Notes under the pieces: model-generated
Told to the model about the DNA's origin: nothing
What the model saw: the letters and a program-made list of their open reading frames with translations, nothing else
The model's database searches: none
Shown here: positions 54,625 to 62,198 of the stretch, piece by piece
Layout: each line of letters opens with the position of its first letter
Position numbering within the stretch: the stretch's first letter is position 1
Assembly: GCF_001425265.1 (NCBI RefSeq)
Contig: NZ_LMEC01000001.1
Coordinates: forward strand, 516,036-580,035
DNA from: Massilia sp. Root418
GTDB lineage: Bacteria > Pseudomonadota > Gammaproteobacteria > Burkholderiales > Burkholderiaceae_D
Reading direction: 5' to 3'
DNA: 64,000 nucleotides
Program-made: the position numbers and the translations under genes

Positions 54625-56028
54625 TCATGGGATGCAGGCTTCCGCGAACACGTTCACGCCGGTCGCATCCACGTACACGCTGCGCTGCTGCGCCTCGGAG
54701 GGCAGCAGCTGCTGCATCTTCAGCTCGTCGCGGTGGATCAGGTACCACTCCAGCAAGTGCTCCATGCCCGGGCGCTCGGGATTGCTGGCGTGGACGTTGG
54801 TCAGCAGCAGGCGGCCGCCGGACCGCATCCGGCCCACGAAGTGCGACACCAGGCGCGCGCACACCTTGTCGGAAAGGTAGTCGAACAGGCCGGCGCAATA
54901 GACCACGTCGAACTCGCCAGCCGGTTCGGGCTCCACGCGCCGCTTGAGCAGCTGCTGCACCGAATCCTGCATGAAGCGGATCGCCACCTGGCGCGCCAGG
55001 CCGCCGTTGATGGCGCCCAGGCGGTGGCTGGTCCATTCCAGGGTCTCGCCGTTGAAGTCCACCAGTTCGAAGGCGAGCCAGTGCGGCGCGTCGTATTCGT
55101 TCAGGAAGCGCTGCACTTCGGCCGCCGGGCCGCAGCCCACATTGAGCACGCGGAACGGCCGTCCCAGCGCGCGCGCCGCGTCGGCCATGCGCTTGAGGAA
55201 GGCGGTGAGGATGTCGATGCGATTGCGGTGCGCCACGGCCACCGCCGTCTGCAGGAAGGCCGCGTTGACGATCTGGAAGTAGGTGCTCGGCCCCTGGCGC
55301 GGATCGTCCAGGATCTGGTTCACCATGTGGTAGTCGCCCGCATAGCCGAGCGGCTTGGTGTAGGTGCGGAACACGAAGGGCGCGCGCAGGATCAGCGGAT
55401 GCAGCGCGGCCTGCGCGAAGGCCCGGTGCGACGCGGCCAGCTCGTCCTCCACCCGGGCCGCTTCGGCATTGATGCCGTTGAAGCAGCGCTTGGTGCGCAG
55501 CACCAGCGGTTCGGCCAGCTCGGCGAACACGTCGGCCCGCAATCTGCCCTGTTCGCGCGGCAGCGCGGACGACAGGTCGACCTGCTCCACCCAGCGCGCC
55601 ACTTCGGCCAGGTAGGCCCGCGTTTCGTTGATGGCGATCTGGTAGTCGCGCCGGATGCGGAAGCGTTCGTCCCACTCCGCCACGAAGCGGCTGGCCTCGC
55701 GCGCCACCGCGCCCGGCGCCAGCGCCAGGCCGGCCGCGCCGCCCGACACGCCCAGTTCGCGCCACTCGTCGATCAAGGTCGCCGATACCACGGCGGTCAG
55801 GCCGGTGTTGACAATGCTGACCACCACGGCCTTGCCCGCGTACCCGCTGCGGCCACCGATACGCACCGTCAGTTCGCTCAACACCTCGCTGGCCTGGACG
55901 ATGGAATACGGGTTGTACACCTCCATTACCAGCGAGCGGCGCTGCAGGTTGACAATGGTCGCCCGCACCGTTTCGCCCTGCGCATTCTGAAAACTCACCA
56001 CCGGATCGATTTGCGTTTGTGAATACAC
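54625..56028 (-). CDS. PhcB-like SAM-dependent methyltransferase with PilZ-like N-terminus
   Basis: 467 residues from GTG at 56028; GTG at 56040 is an alternative. Residues ~10-90 (VSFQNAQGETVRATIVNLQ, VVVSIVNTGLTAVVSATLID) form a beta-rich PilZ-like unit without the RxxxR/NxSxxG residues of c-di-GMP binders. A helical middle follows, then a class I methyltransferase: motif I VLNVGCGPAAEVQ near 295, FELVDFNGETLEW and FDVVYCAGLFDYLSD. In Ralstonia solanacearum PhcB uses SAM to methylate 3-hydroxy-fatty acids into the quorum signal 3-OH PAME/MAME. Order and kinase partner agree. No catalytic proof here. Confidence 0.8.
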   Translation of the reverse strand: MYSQTQIDPVVSFQNAQGETVRATIVNLQRRSLVMEVYNPYSIVQASEVLSELTVRIGGRSGYAGKAVVVSIVNTGLTAVVSATLIDEWRELGVSGGAAGLALAPGAVAREASRFVAEWDERFRIRRDYQIAINETRAYLAEVARWVEQVDLSSALPREQGRLRADVFAELAEPLVLRTKRCFNGINAEAARVEDELAASHRAFAQAALHPLILRAPFVFRTYTKPLGYAGDYHMVNQILDDPRQGPSTYFQIVNAAFLQTAVAVAHRNRIDILTAFLKRMADAARALGRPFRVLNVGCGPAAEVQRFLNEYDAPHWLAFELVDFNGETLEWTSHRLGAINGGLARQVAIRFMQDSVQQLLKRRVEPEPAGEFDVVYCAGLFDYLSDKVCARLVSHFVGRMRSGGRLLLTNVHASNPERPGMEHLLEWYLIHRDELKMQQLLPSEAQQRSVYVDATGVNVFAEACIP

Positions 56029-56184
56029 GTTGGAAGGCACTCCACGGTTAGGCGATTTCCACGGCGGCCCGTGCTTGCGCCGCTGCAACTTGCAATCGAG
56101 TGTACACCGCGCTTAGCGAAAATCGCAACATTTCCACTCTAACAGTTTCACATTCTGTAGCAAAAAAGATCATAAATTCTTGCC

Positions 56185-56198
56185 AAGAAATATTTCTT
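56185..56198. promoter_or_regulatory. 14-bp palindrome in the methyltransferase/chemoreceptor gap
   Basis: AAGAAATATTTCTT, a perfect palindrome in the AT-rich 228-base divergent gap. It is 59 bases before the chemoreceptor ATG and about 157 before the methyltransferase start. A TACACT (56220-56225) lies 22 bases downstream as a possible -10 for the chemoreceptor. Operator role inferred. Confidence 0.45.
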
Positions 56199-56256
56199 TA
56201 AAAATAAAAAAAGCACTGCTACACTATTTTCCCCACGTCACCTTCCAACGCCACAC

Positions 56257-57990
56257 ATGAATATCGCTAATATCAGAATCGGCCCCCGCCTCACCATTGC
56301 GTTTTCGCTCACCGTCGTGCTGATGGCGGTGGTGGTGGCTGTCGGCGTGAGCCGCCTTCAGGCTGTCAGCGCCGAGATCGGCCTGACTGTGGGTGACCGC
56401 TACACCAAGATCAGCCTGCTCAATGACATCAAGCACGCCTCCAACCAGCAGGCGCGCAGCCTGCGCAACATGCTGCTGATACAGGACGCAGCGCAGGCAG
56501 ACACGGAACTGGCGCAGGTGGAACAAAGCATCCGGCAGGCCGACGCAGACCTGGCGCGCCTGGATAGCCTGGTGACGCTGCCGGATGCACGCGCCCTGCT
56601 CGGCCGCATTGCCGCCACCCGGGCCGCCTATGCCGCCGGCACGGCGCTGCTGGTGCAGCAGTTCAAGGCGGGCGGGCGCGAGGCCGCCATCGCCACCCTG
56701 TACCAGCGCGTGCGCGGCGAACAGCTGGCCTATTTCGCCGCGGTGGACAAACTGATCGACTTCCAGGTAGCCCTGATGCAGGCGTCGGGCCGCAACGCGC
56801 AGGACGTGGCGGCCAATGCGCGCCTGGTCATGCTGCTGCTCGGCGTGGCAGGCGCGCTGCTCAGCCTCGCGACCGCCTGGTACATCACGCGCGGCATCGT
56901 GCGGCCGATCGGGCACGCGGTGAAGGTCGCGCGCACGGTCGCCGGTGGCGACCTGAGCTCGGCCATCCAGGTGCGTTCCAGCGACGAGGCGGGCCAGCTC
57001 ACGGCGGCGCTGCGCGACATGAACGACAGCCTGGTGCGCATCGTCACGCAGGTGCGGGCCGGCACGGACACCATCGCCACCGCCTCGGCCGAAATCGCGG
57101 CCGGCAACGCCGACCTGTCGTCGCGCACAGAACAGCAGGCCGGCTCGCTGGAAGAAACCGCGTCCTCCATCGAGGAGCTGACCTCCACCGTCAAGCAGAA
57201 CGCGGACAACGCGCGCCAGGCCAACCAGCTGGCGCTGTCCGCCTCGGACGTGGCGGGCAAAGGCGGCGCGGTGGTGGCGCAGGTGGTGGACACCATGGCA
57301 GCCATCAATGCCTCGTCCCGCAAGATCGTCGACATTATCGGCGTCATCGACGGCATCGCTTTCCAGACCAATATCCTGGCCCTGAACGCGGCCGTGGAAG
57401 CAGCGCGGGCCGGCGAGCAAGGGCGCGGCTTTGCCGTGGTGGCAGGCGAGGTACGCAACCTCGCGCAGCGCTCGGCCGCCGCTGCGCGCGAAATCAAGGC
57501 GCTGATCGCCGACTCGGTCGACAAGGTGGACGGCGGCGCCCGGCTGGTGGACCAGGCCGGGCATACGATGGAGGAAATCGTGACCAGCGTGCGGCGCGTG
57601 ACGGACATCATCGGCGAAATCGCTTCGGCCAGCCAGGAGCAGCTGGACGGCATCGAACAAATCAATACCGCGATCTGCGAAATGGACGAAACCACGCAGC
57701 GCAACGCGGCGCTGGTGGAACAGGCTTCCGCTGCTGCCACGGCCATGCGCGAGCAGGCCAGCGCGCTCTCGGCGACGGTGGGCGTGTTCACGCTGGGCGC
57801 CGGGGACGCGCCCTCCGTGCACGCCACCCGGTCGGCCACGGTCAGCAGCTTGGGCGGGCGGCGCCCGGCCGCCAAGGCCGCCGCGCGCCTGCCCGCCCCC
57901 GCCGCAGCCCCAGCGGCGCGCAAGCCTGCCAAGGTGGCCAACGGCGCCGGCCGCGTGAACGACGCGGACGGAGAATGGCAGGAGTTCTGA
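56257..57990 (+). CDS. methyl-accepting chemotaxis protein
   Basis: 577 residues. Membrane helix ~12-32 ([20 protein letters not shown]), four-helix-bundle ligand domain ~33-185, second helix ~188-210, HAMP ([20 protein letters not shown]), and signalling domain with the hairpin tip [24 protein letters not shown] at 360-385. The flexible Ala/Pro tail ends in EWQEF, matching the xWxxF tether for CheR/CheB, so this is a high-abundance, adaptation-assisting receptor. No clear ribosome site precedes ATG 56257. Divergent from the phc-like operon. Confidence 0.95.
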   Translation: MNIANIRIGPRLTIAFSLTVVLMAVVVAVGVSRLQAVSAEIGLTVGDRYTKISLLNDIKHASNQQARSLRNMLLIQDAAQADTELAQVEQSIRQADADLARLDSLVTLPDARALLGRIAATRAAYAAGTALLVQQFKAGGREAAIATLYQRVRGEQLAYFAAVDKLIDFQVALMQASGRNAQDVAANARLVMLLLGVAGALLSLATAWYITRGIVRPIGHAVKVARTVAGGDLSSAIQVRSSDEAGQLTAALRDMNDSLVRIVTQVRAGTDTIATASAEIAAGNADLSSRTEQQAGSLEETASSIEELTSTVKQNADNARQANQLALSASDVAGKGGAVVAQVVDTMAAINASSRKIVDIIGVIDGIAFQTNILALNAAVEAARAGEQGRGFAVVAGEVRNLAQRSAAAAREIKALIADSVDKVDGGARLVDQAGHTMEEIVTSVRRVTDIIGEIASASQEQLDGIEQINTAICEMDETTQRNAALVEQASAAATAMREQASALSATVGVFTLGAGDAPSVHATRSATVSSLGGRRPAAKAAARLPAPAAAPAARKPAKVANGAGRVNDADGEWQEF

Positions 57991-57992
57991 CG

Positions 57993-58006
57993 GTACGCTA
58001 GCGTAC
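57993..58006. other. 14-bp palindrome after the chemoreceptor stop
   Basis: GTACGCTAGCGTAC begins three bases after the chemoreceptor stop and lies 52 bases before the next ATG. It has no T-run, so it is not a usual terminator. Confidence 0.45.
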
Positions 58007-58057
58007 AGAGCGCCCGCGCAGGCGGTGGCAAGCTGGAGGCTACCATCGGAGGCTTCC

Positions 58058-59128
58058 ATGACAGAGATACGCAAGGGCCAGGCGCCCGCACCGCTCGCGC
58101 GCCAGGAGTTCCGCCTGCAGTTCCAGCGTTCCTTCCTGGACCCCGCTTTCGACGCCGTGCGCGGCGCGCTGGCGCAGGTCGAGGAAGTCGCCTGGAACAA
58201 CTACCATACAGGGCGCAAGGCGCCCGTCACGCAGCCGGCGGGCGAAGGCTACGCCGACCCTGAGTACAAGCTGTCCACCGAATGGGTGGCCACGCGGGAG
58301 CGCTTGCGCGCCGCCGAGCAGCGGCAGAAAGATCGTGCCACGCCGTCGCGTGCCCTGCTCATCATCGCCTCCGCGCGCAACGACGGCACCTGTCCCGGCG
58401 AAGCTTCCAAGACCTGGCGCATGGCGCAGCTGGCGCGGGAAACGCTGGCCGCGCAGCGCATCGAGACGGACATACTGGACCTGAGCCTGCTCACTTCCAG
58501 CTATGACCTGCACATCCATCCCTGCAAGGGCTGCGTCTCCACCGCCATGCCCTTGTGCCACTGGCCATGCAGCTGCTACCCCAACCACGCCGAGCGGCAG
58601 ACCAACGACTGGATGGCGGAGATCTACGAGAAATGGGTGGCGGCGCACGGCGTGATGATACTCACACCGGTGTACTGGTATCAGGCGCCCAGCCCGCTCA
58701 AGCTGATGATAGACCGGCTGGTCTGCGCCGACGGCGGCAATCCGGACCCCACCAGCACGCACGGCAAGAAGGCGGCGGAAGCGAAGGCGCTGGAGCTGGC
58801 TGGCTGGGACTATCCGAAACACCTGGCCGGCCGCGCCTACAGCCTGGTGGTACACGGCGACGTGGCGGGCGTGGAAAGCCTGCGGCGCAACCTGTCGGAC
58901 TGGCTCAGCTGGATGGGTCTGGTCAGCGCCGGCGGCCAGGCCGAGCTGGACCGCTATCTGGGCTATTACGAGTCGTATGCGGAAAGCCACGAGGTGCTGG
59001 ACCAGGCCGACAAGTTCCAGCAGGAGGTCCGCGTGGCCGCGCTCGCGCTGGCCGTTTGCATCACCCGCCTGCGCACCGGCGACCCCGTGCGCCCCGACGC
59101 AGGCATACCGACGCCCCGGCCCAAATGA
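58058..59128 (+). CDS. flavodoxin-like NAD(P)H-dependent oxidoreductase
   Basis: 356 residues from ATG at 58058 (GGAGG five bases upstream). The core after residue 110 (ALLIIASARNDGTCPGEASK) is the FMN-binding loop of NADPH-dependent FMN reductases and flavodoxin-like quinone reductases, with ILTPVYWYQAPSPLKLMIDRL typical of it. Two unusual parts: a ~105-residue N-terminal extension (QFQRSFLDPAFDAVRGALAQ) and a Cys-rich loop HPCKGCVSTAMPLCHWPCSC near 155. The Cys loop could bind metal or sense redox state. Substrate unknown. Confidence 0.85.
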   Translation: MTEIRKGQAPAPLARQEFRLQFQRSFLDPAFDAVRGALAQVEEVAWNNYHTGRKAPVTQPAGEGYADPEYKLSTEWVATRERLRAAEQRQKDRATPSRALLIIASARNDGTCPGEASKTWRMAQLARETLAAQRIETDILDLSLLTSSYDLHIHPCKGCVSTAMPLCHWPCSCYPNHAERQTNDWMAEIYEKWVAAHGVMILTPVYWYQAPSPLKLMIDRLVCADGGNPDPTSTHGKKAAEAKALELAGWDYPKHLAGRAYSLVVHGDVAGVESLRRNLSDWLSWMGLVSAGGQAELDRYLGYYESYAESHEVLDQADKFQQEVRVAALALAVCITRLRTGDPVRPDAGIPTPRPK

Positions 59129-59133
59129 CGGCG

Positions 59134-59151
59134 CTTTGCGCGCGCGCAAAG
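59134..59151. other. 18-bp perfect palindrome downstream of the reductase
   Basis: CTTTGCGCGCGCGCAAAG, 5 bases after the reductase stop. In RNA it can form a 7-bp stem with a 4-base loop, but without a T-run. Confidence 0.45.
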
Positions 59152-59205
59152 TAGCGTTGCTTGAATGGACGACAGTGAGGAAGTTATCCTCGCGTGGAGC
59201 CCAAG

Positions 59206-60294
59206 ATGAGCAATGCCCCGCTTGACAGTCGCAATTCCAATAACGAAGATGGCCATGAAGCGCGGATTGTGCGGCTAGAGGTCAATATGGAGAACGTCGT
59301 TTCCCTGATACATGCACTGCAGGCGCGGGTGGATGAAGGCTTCCTGCGCGTGGATGACGGATTTTTGCATATCGACGAGCGCCTGCGCGCGCTACAGGCC
59401 CAGCTTGAAGCCTACCGCCAGGAATGGCGCAAGGAATTCTCGGCGGAAACATCACGCTGGGAAGGGCGATGGCGTGAGGAGCAACGGCAAAACGAAGCCC
59501 GCTGGCGCGAAGAGCAGCGGCAAAGCGAAGCCCGCTGGCGCGAAGAGTTCGACGCGAGCAGAGCCGATGCTGACCGCAGGGACCAAGCCGCGCGCCGGGA
59601 GCTCGCGGCCAAAATCAAGGATTGGCGGCAGAACCAAAGGAAGGCGGATGCCGAACGGCGCGAGCGCCAAAGCAAAGCCGATGCCGAATGGAAGGCGTGC
59701 CAGAGCAAGACCCACTCCGAACTGCAAGAACGCCAAAGCAAAGCCGACGCGGAGTGGAAGGCGTTCCAGGCTAAAACCGACGCCGAATCGAGAGAGCGCC
59801 AGAACCAGGCCGACGCTGAGTGGAAGGAACGCCAAAGCAAAGCGGATGCGGAGTGGAAGGAGTACCAGACCAAGACCGCTGCCGAGCGCACAGAGTACCG
59901 GAGCAAATCCGACGCTGAATGGAAGGAATGGAGGCAGTGCCAGATCAGAACGGACGCAGAATGGAAGGAACGCCAGAACAAGGCTGATGCCGAGTGGAAG
60001 GAATCCCAGAGCAGGAGCGATGCTGAATGGCGGGAGTATCACAAGAAGGCCGATGCCGACAGGCAGCATCGGCTGGAAAAGATGGAACAGCAACAACGCA
60101 ACGAGCGCGAATGGGCCGAGCAAAAGTGGGAACGAAACCAGGATATGCTGGAGCGCCGCTGGAACAAGGAAATCGAGCAGCGCAACATCAAGGAGGCTGA
60201 GTTCCGTACCAGCATCCGCTGGATGATCGGCATCATGGCCAGTTTGGCGCTGACCGCCGTCGGCATGCTGGGCCGGGTGTTCAACCTCTATTAA
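59206..60294 (+). CDS. C-tail-anchored coiled-coil protein with 11-residue repeats
   Basis: 362 residues from ATG at 59206 (GGAG six bases upstream; an earlier in-frame GTG at 59194 would engulf that site). Residues ~85-287 are built of 11-residue units of the type ERQSKADAEWK: the (K/R/Q)xxxE core starts at 146, 157, 168, 179, 190, 201, 212, 223, 234, 248, 259, 270 and 281; only one interval is 14. Before that, three RWREE units at 89, 100 and 111 keep the same period. Such hendecads form long, almost straight coiled coils. One C-terminal helix (IGIMASLALTAVGMLG) anchors it. No family recognised. Confidence 0.85.
   Translation: MSNAPLDSRNSNNEDGHEARIVRLEVNMENVVSLIHALQARVDEGFLRVDDGFLHIDERLRALQAQLEAYRQEWRKEFSAETSRWEGRWREEQRQNEARWREEQRQSEARWREEFDASRADADRRDQAARRELAAKIKDWRQNQRKADAERRERQSKADAEWKACQSKTHSELQERQSKADAEWKAFQAKTDAESRERQNQADAEWKERQSKADAEWKEYQTKTAAERTEYRSKSDAEWKEWRQCQIRTDAEWKERQNKADAEWKESQSRSDAEWREYHKKADADRQHRLEKMEQQQRNEREWAEQKWERNQDMLERRWNKEIEQRNIKEAEFRTSIRWMIGIMASLALTAVGMLGRVFNLY
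59626..60066 (+). repeat. 33-bp tandem coding repeats (13 hendecad units)
   Basis: The 11-residue units of the preceding protein are mirrored as 33-base imperfect repeats, with a GA(A/G)TGGAAGG core recurring. One insertion of nine bases (three residues) near 59932 breaks the period. The repeats are coding throughout. Confidence 0.85.
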
Positions 60295-61529
60295 GTGCCA
60301 GCCAACCCTTCCAGCGCGATGGCGACGCGCGCCGCCATGTCCTCCACCTTGTAGCCATGCATGCGCTGGGCAAACGACTGCGCGGCTTGGGCGTAGCCGG
60401 GTGTGGCCAGGATGTGCCGCACCACTGCCCGCCAGTCCTGCGGTTTGGGCAGCATGGCGGCGTTGACGCCCATGCCGGAGGCGGCGATACGGCGGGCGGT
60501 AAGGAATTGTTCCAGCTGCAGCGGGAGCATCAGCACTGGAACGCCCGCCAGCATGGACTGCGCGAGCGTGGCTTCGCCGCCGTGCGTGACGCACAGCTGC
60601 GCCTCGGCCAGCGCGGCTTGCAACGCCACCGGCCGGCTCGCATAGGCCAGATTGGGCGCGGTGACCGGCGGCGTTTTCCCGCCGGCGACCTCGGGCAGAT
60701 AGCACAGGACGCGGCAGCCTTCTTCGGCCAGCGCAGCCAGCACGTCGCCGTGGCTGGCGTGGCCCGCCCGCAGATAGGCGAACACTTTCGGCCCGGCGCC
60801 GGGCGGCCATGCGGGGGCCTCGCCGCCGGCGGCCAGGAACGCCGGCCCGTACCAGTGCGGGGATGGCTGCGCTGCGCCGGTGGCGAATGCGTCGCCACGG
60901 CCGAACTGGTCGAGTTCGGGCCAGGTCGTCATCAGCGGCGTATCGCCTAGCAAGAGGTCAACGGCGTGGTTCAGCGGCCGCGCGGTGTGGTGCGCCAGCA
61001 CGGCGTTGGCCGTTTGCAGCACGCGTTCTTCGGCTGCCGCCAGCCGCTGCGGCGGGATATTTTCCCATTCGCGCAGGCATGGGAGCGGCTGGCCGGCGGG
61101 CGGCATGGCGAACGCGGAGCCGACCGAGGCGCTGCGCAAGCCCATACTGCGCGCAGCCAGGATGGCTGTGGGCGCGTAGTCGGCTACCAGCACGTCGGGA
61201 TGGAGCAAACTGAACATGGAGCGCCAGCCTGCCACCATGCTGGCCAGCGGCCCGGCCTGCAGGAAGCCGGCGGTCAGCAGGATTTCGGCGTGGCTGGCGT
61301 GATTGGGCGGCATGCCTTCCGTGCGGTGCAGCCAGACCGGGGCCTGCAGCAACAAGGGCCGCGCCGCCTGGCCAGGGCCGGCAGCGAATAGCCCGGCGGT
61401 CTGCGCGAGGTCGCGCAGGCTGATGGTCACTTCGTGGCCGCGCGCCAGCAAGGCGTCGGCGAGCAGCCTCAGGCGTCCCGCGTGGCCCAGGCCCCCGCCC
61501 AATTCCCAGCACAGGTGGAAACGCGCCAT
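60291..61529 (-). CDS. glycosyltransferase, GT1/UGT-like
   Basis: 412 residues. GT-B fold: N-terminal HLCWELGGGLGHAGRLRLLA with the acceptor-side glycine loop, and donor-side VTHGGEATLAQSMLAGVPVLMLPLQLEQFL, the GT1 nucleotide-sugar motif, near 320-350. No signal or membrane helix. Homologues modify lipids or natural products; target unknown. Its 5' neighbour (HAD) is three bases away, and its stop shares TTAA with the convergent coiled-coil gene. Confidence 0.87.
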   Translation of the reverse strand: MARFHLCWELGGGLGHAGRLRLLADALLARGHEVTISLRDLAQTAGLFAAGPGQAARPLLLQAPVWLHRTEGMPPNHASHAEILLTAGFLQAGPLASMVAGWRSMFSLLHPDVLVADYAPTAILAARSMGLRSASVGSAFAMPPAGQPLPCLREWENIPPQRLAAAEERVLQTANAVLAHHTARPLNHAVDLLLGDTPLMTTWPELDQFGRGDAFATGAAQPSPHWYGPAFLAAGGEAPAWPPGAGPKVFAYLRAGHASHGDVLAALAEEGCRVLCYLPEVAGGKTPPVTAPNLAYASRPVALQAALAEAQLCVTHGGEATLAQSMLAGVPVLMLPLQLEQFLTARRIAASGMGVNAAMLPKPQDWRAVVRHILATPGYAQAAQSFAQRMHGYKVEDMAARVAIALEGLAGT

Positions 61530-61532
61530 GGC

Positions 61533-62198
61533 TCAGTGGGCCGCGCCGGTCAGCGCGGCGAGTTCGGCGTGCAGCCCGGCCACATTGTCTGCGATACGCC
61601 AGGCGCCGGGAAAGTCGTAATGGCGCGTCAGTTCGTTGCGCAGCACGATACAGCGTATCCCTGCCGCAGTGGCCGCCTGCAAGCCGCGCGGGGAGTCTTC
61701 CACCACCACGCACCGCTCCGCCGCCAGCCCCAGCTTTTCCAGCCCCAGCAGATACGGCTCCGGCGAAGGCTTGCTGTTCGTGTAGTGCTCGGCCGTGAGC
61801 ACGAAACGGAAGTGGCGCAGCAGGTCCAGGCGCGAGTGGATCAGCGCAAAGTGGCTGCCCGTGGAACTGGTCACTACGCACATCGGCACCCGCGCGGCGA
61901 GCGCGGACAGCAGCTCGCCGACGCCGGCGATCGGTTCGACGGCCGCGCCCAGCAGCAATTCCGCATAGCGCCGGTTGCGCCCTTCGCGCAGTTGCACCAC
62001 GCGCGCCTCATCCAGGCCCAGGTGTTCCAGCAAGTGCCAGGCGCCGCAGTTATCGGACAGATACCAGTTGAAGAAATCCAGCTCGGACAGGTCGATACCG
62101 AATGGCAGGAACAATTCGCGGTTGGACTGGTAGAACAGGCGCTCCGTATCCACCAGCACGCCATCGTTGTCCCACAGGATGCCGTCGACTTGCCTCAC
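61533..62198 (-). CDS. HAD-family hydrolase (beta-phosphoglucomutase-like)
   Basis: 221 residues. Catalytic DxD in WDNDGVLVDTERLFY (residues 10-12), motif II Ser/Thr in MCVVTSSTGSH, Lys in SKPSPEPYLLGL, and acidic motif in CVVVEDSPRGLQAA. The cap and WYLSDN segment fit the phosphatase/mutase subfamily. Overlaps the stop of the caspase-fusion gene as ATGA at 62195-62198 and ends three bases before the glycosyltransferase. Confidence 0.92.
   Translation of the reverse strand: MRQVDGILWDNDGVLVDTERLFYQSNRELFLPFGIDLSELDFFNWYLSDNCGAWHLLEHLGLDEARVVQLREGRNRRYAELLLGAAVEPIAGVGELLSALAARVPMCVVTSSTGSHFALIHSRLDLLRHFRFVLTAEHYTNSKPSPEPYLLGLEKLGLAAERCVVVEDSPRGLQAATAAGIRCIVLRNELTRHYDFPGAWRIADNVAGLHAELAALTGAAH

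Noticed and set aside
50745..56028. CqsA/LqsA/JqsA-type alpha-hydroxyketone system
   Set aside because: The signal enzyme would be a PLP-dependent acyltransferase; the gene here is a SAM methyltransferase, which fits PhcB instead.
59626..60066. Regular 33-bp repeats, possible CRISPR array
   Set aside because: Repeats follow one another without unique spacers, are imperfect and keep one reading frame with an 11-residue coiled-coil pattern. No cas genes.
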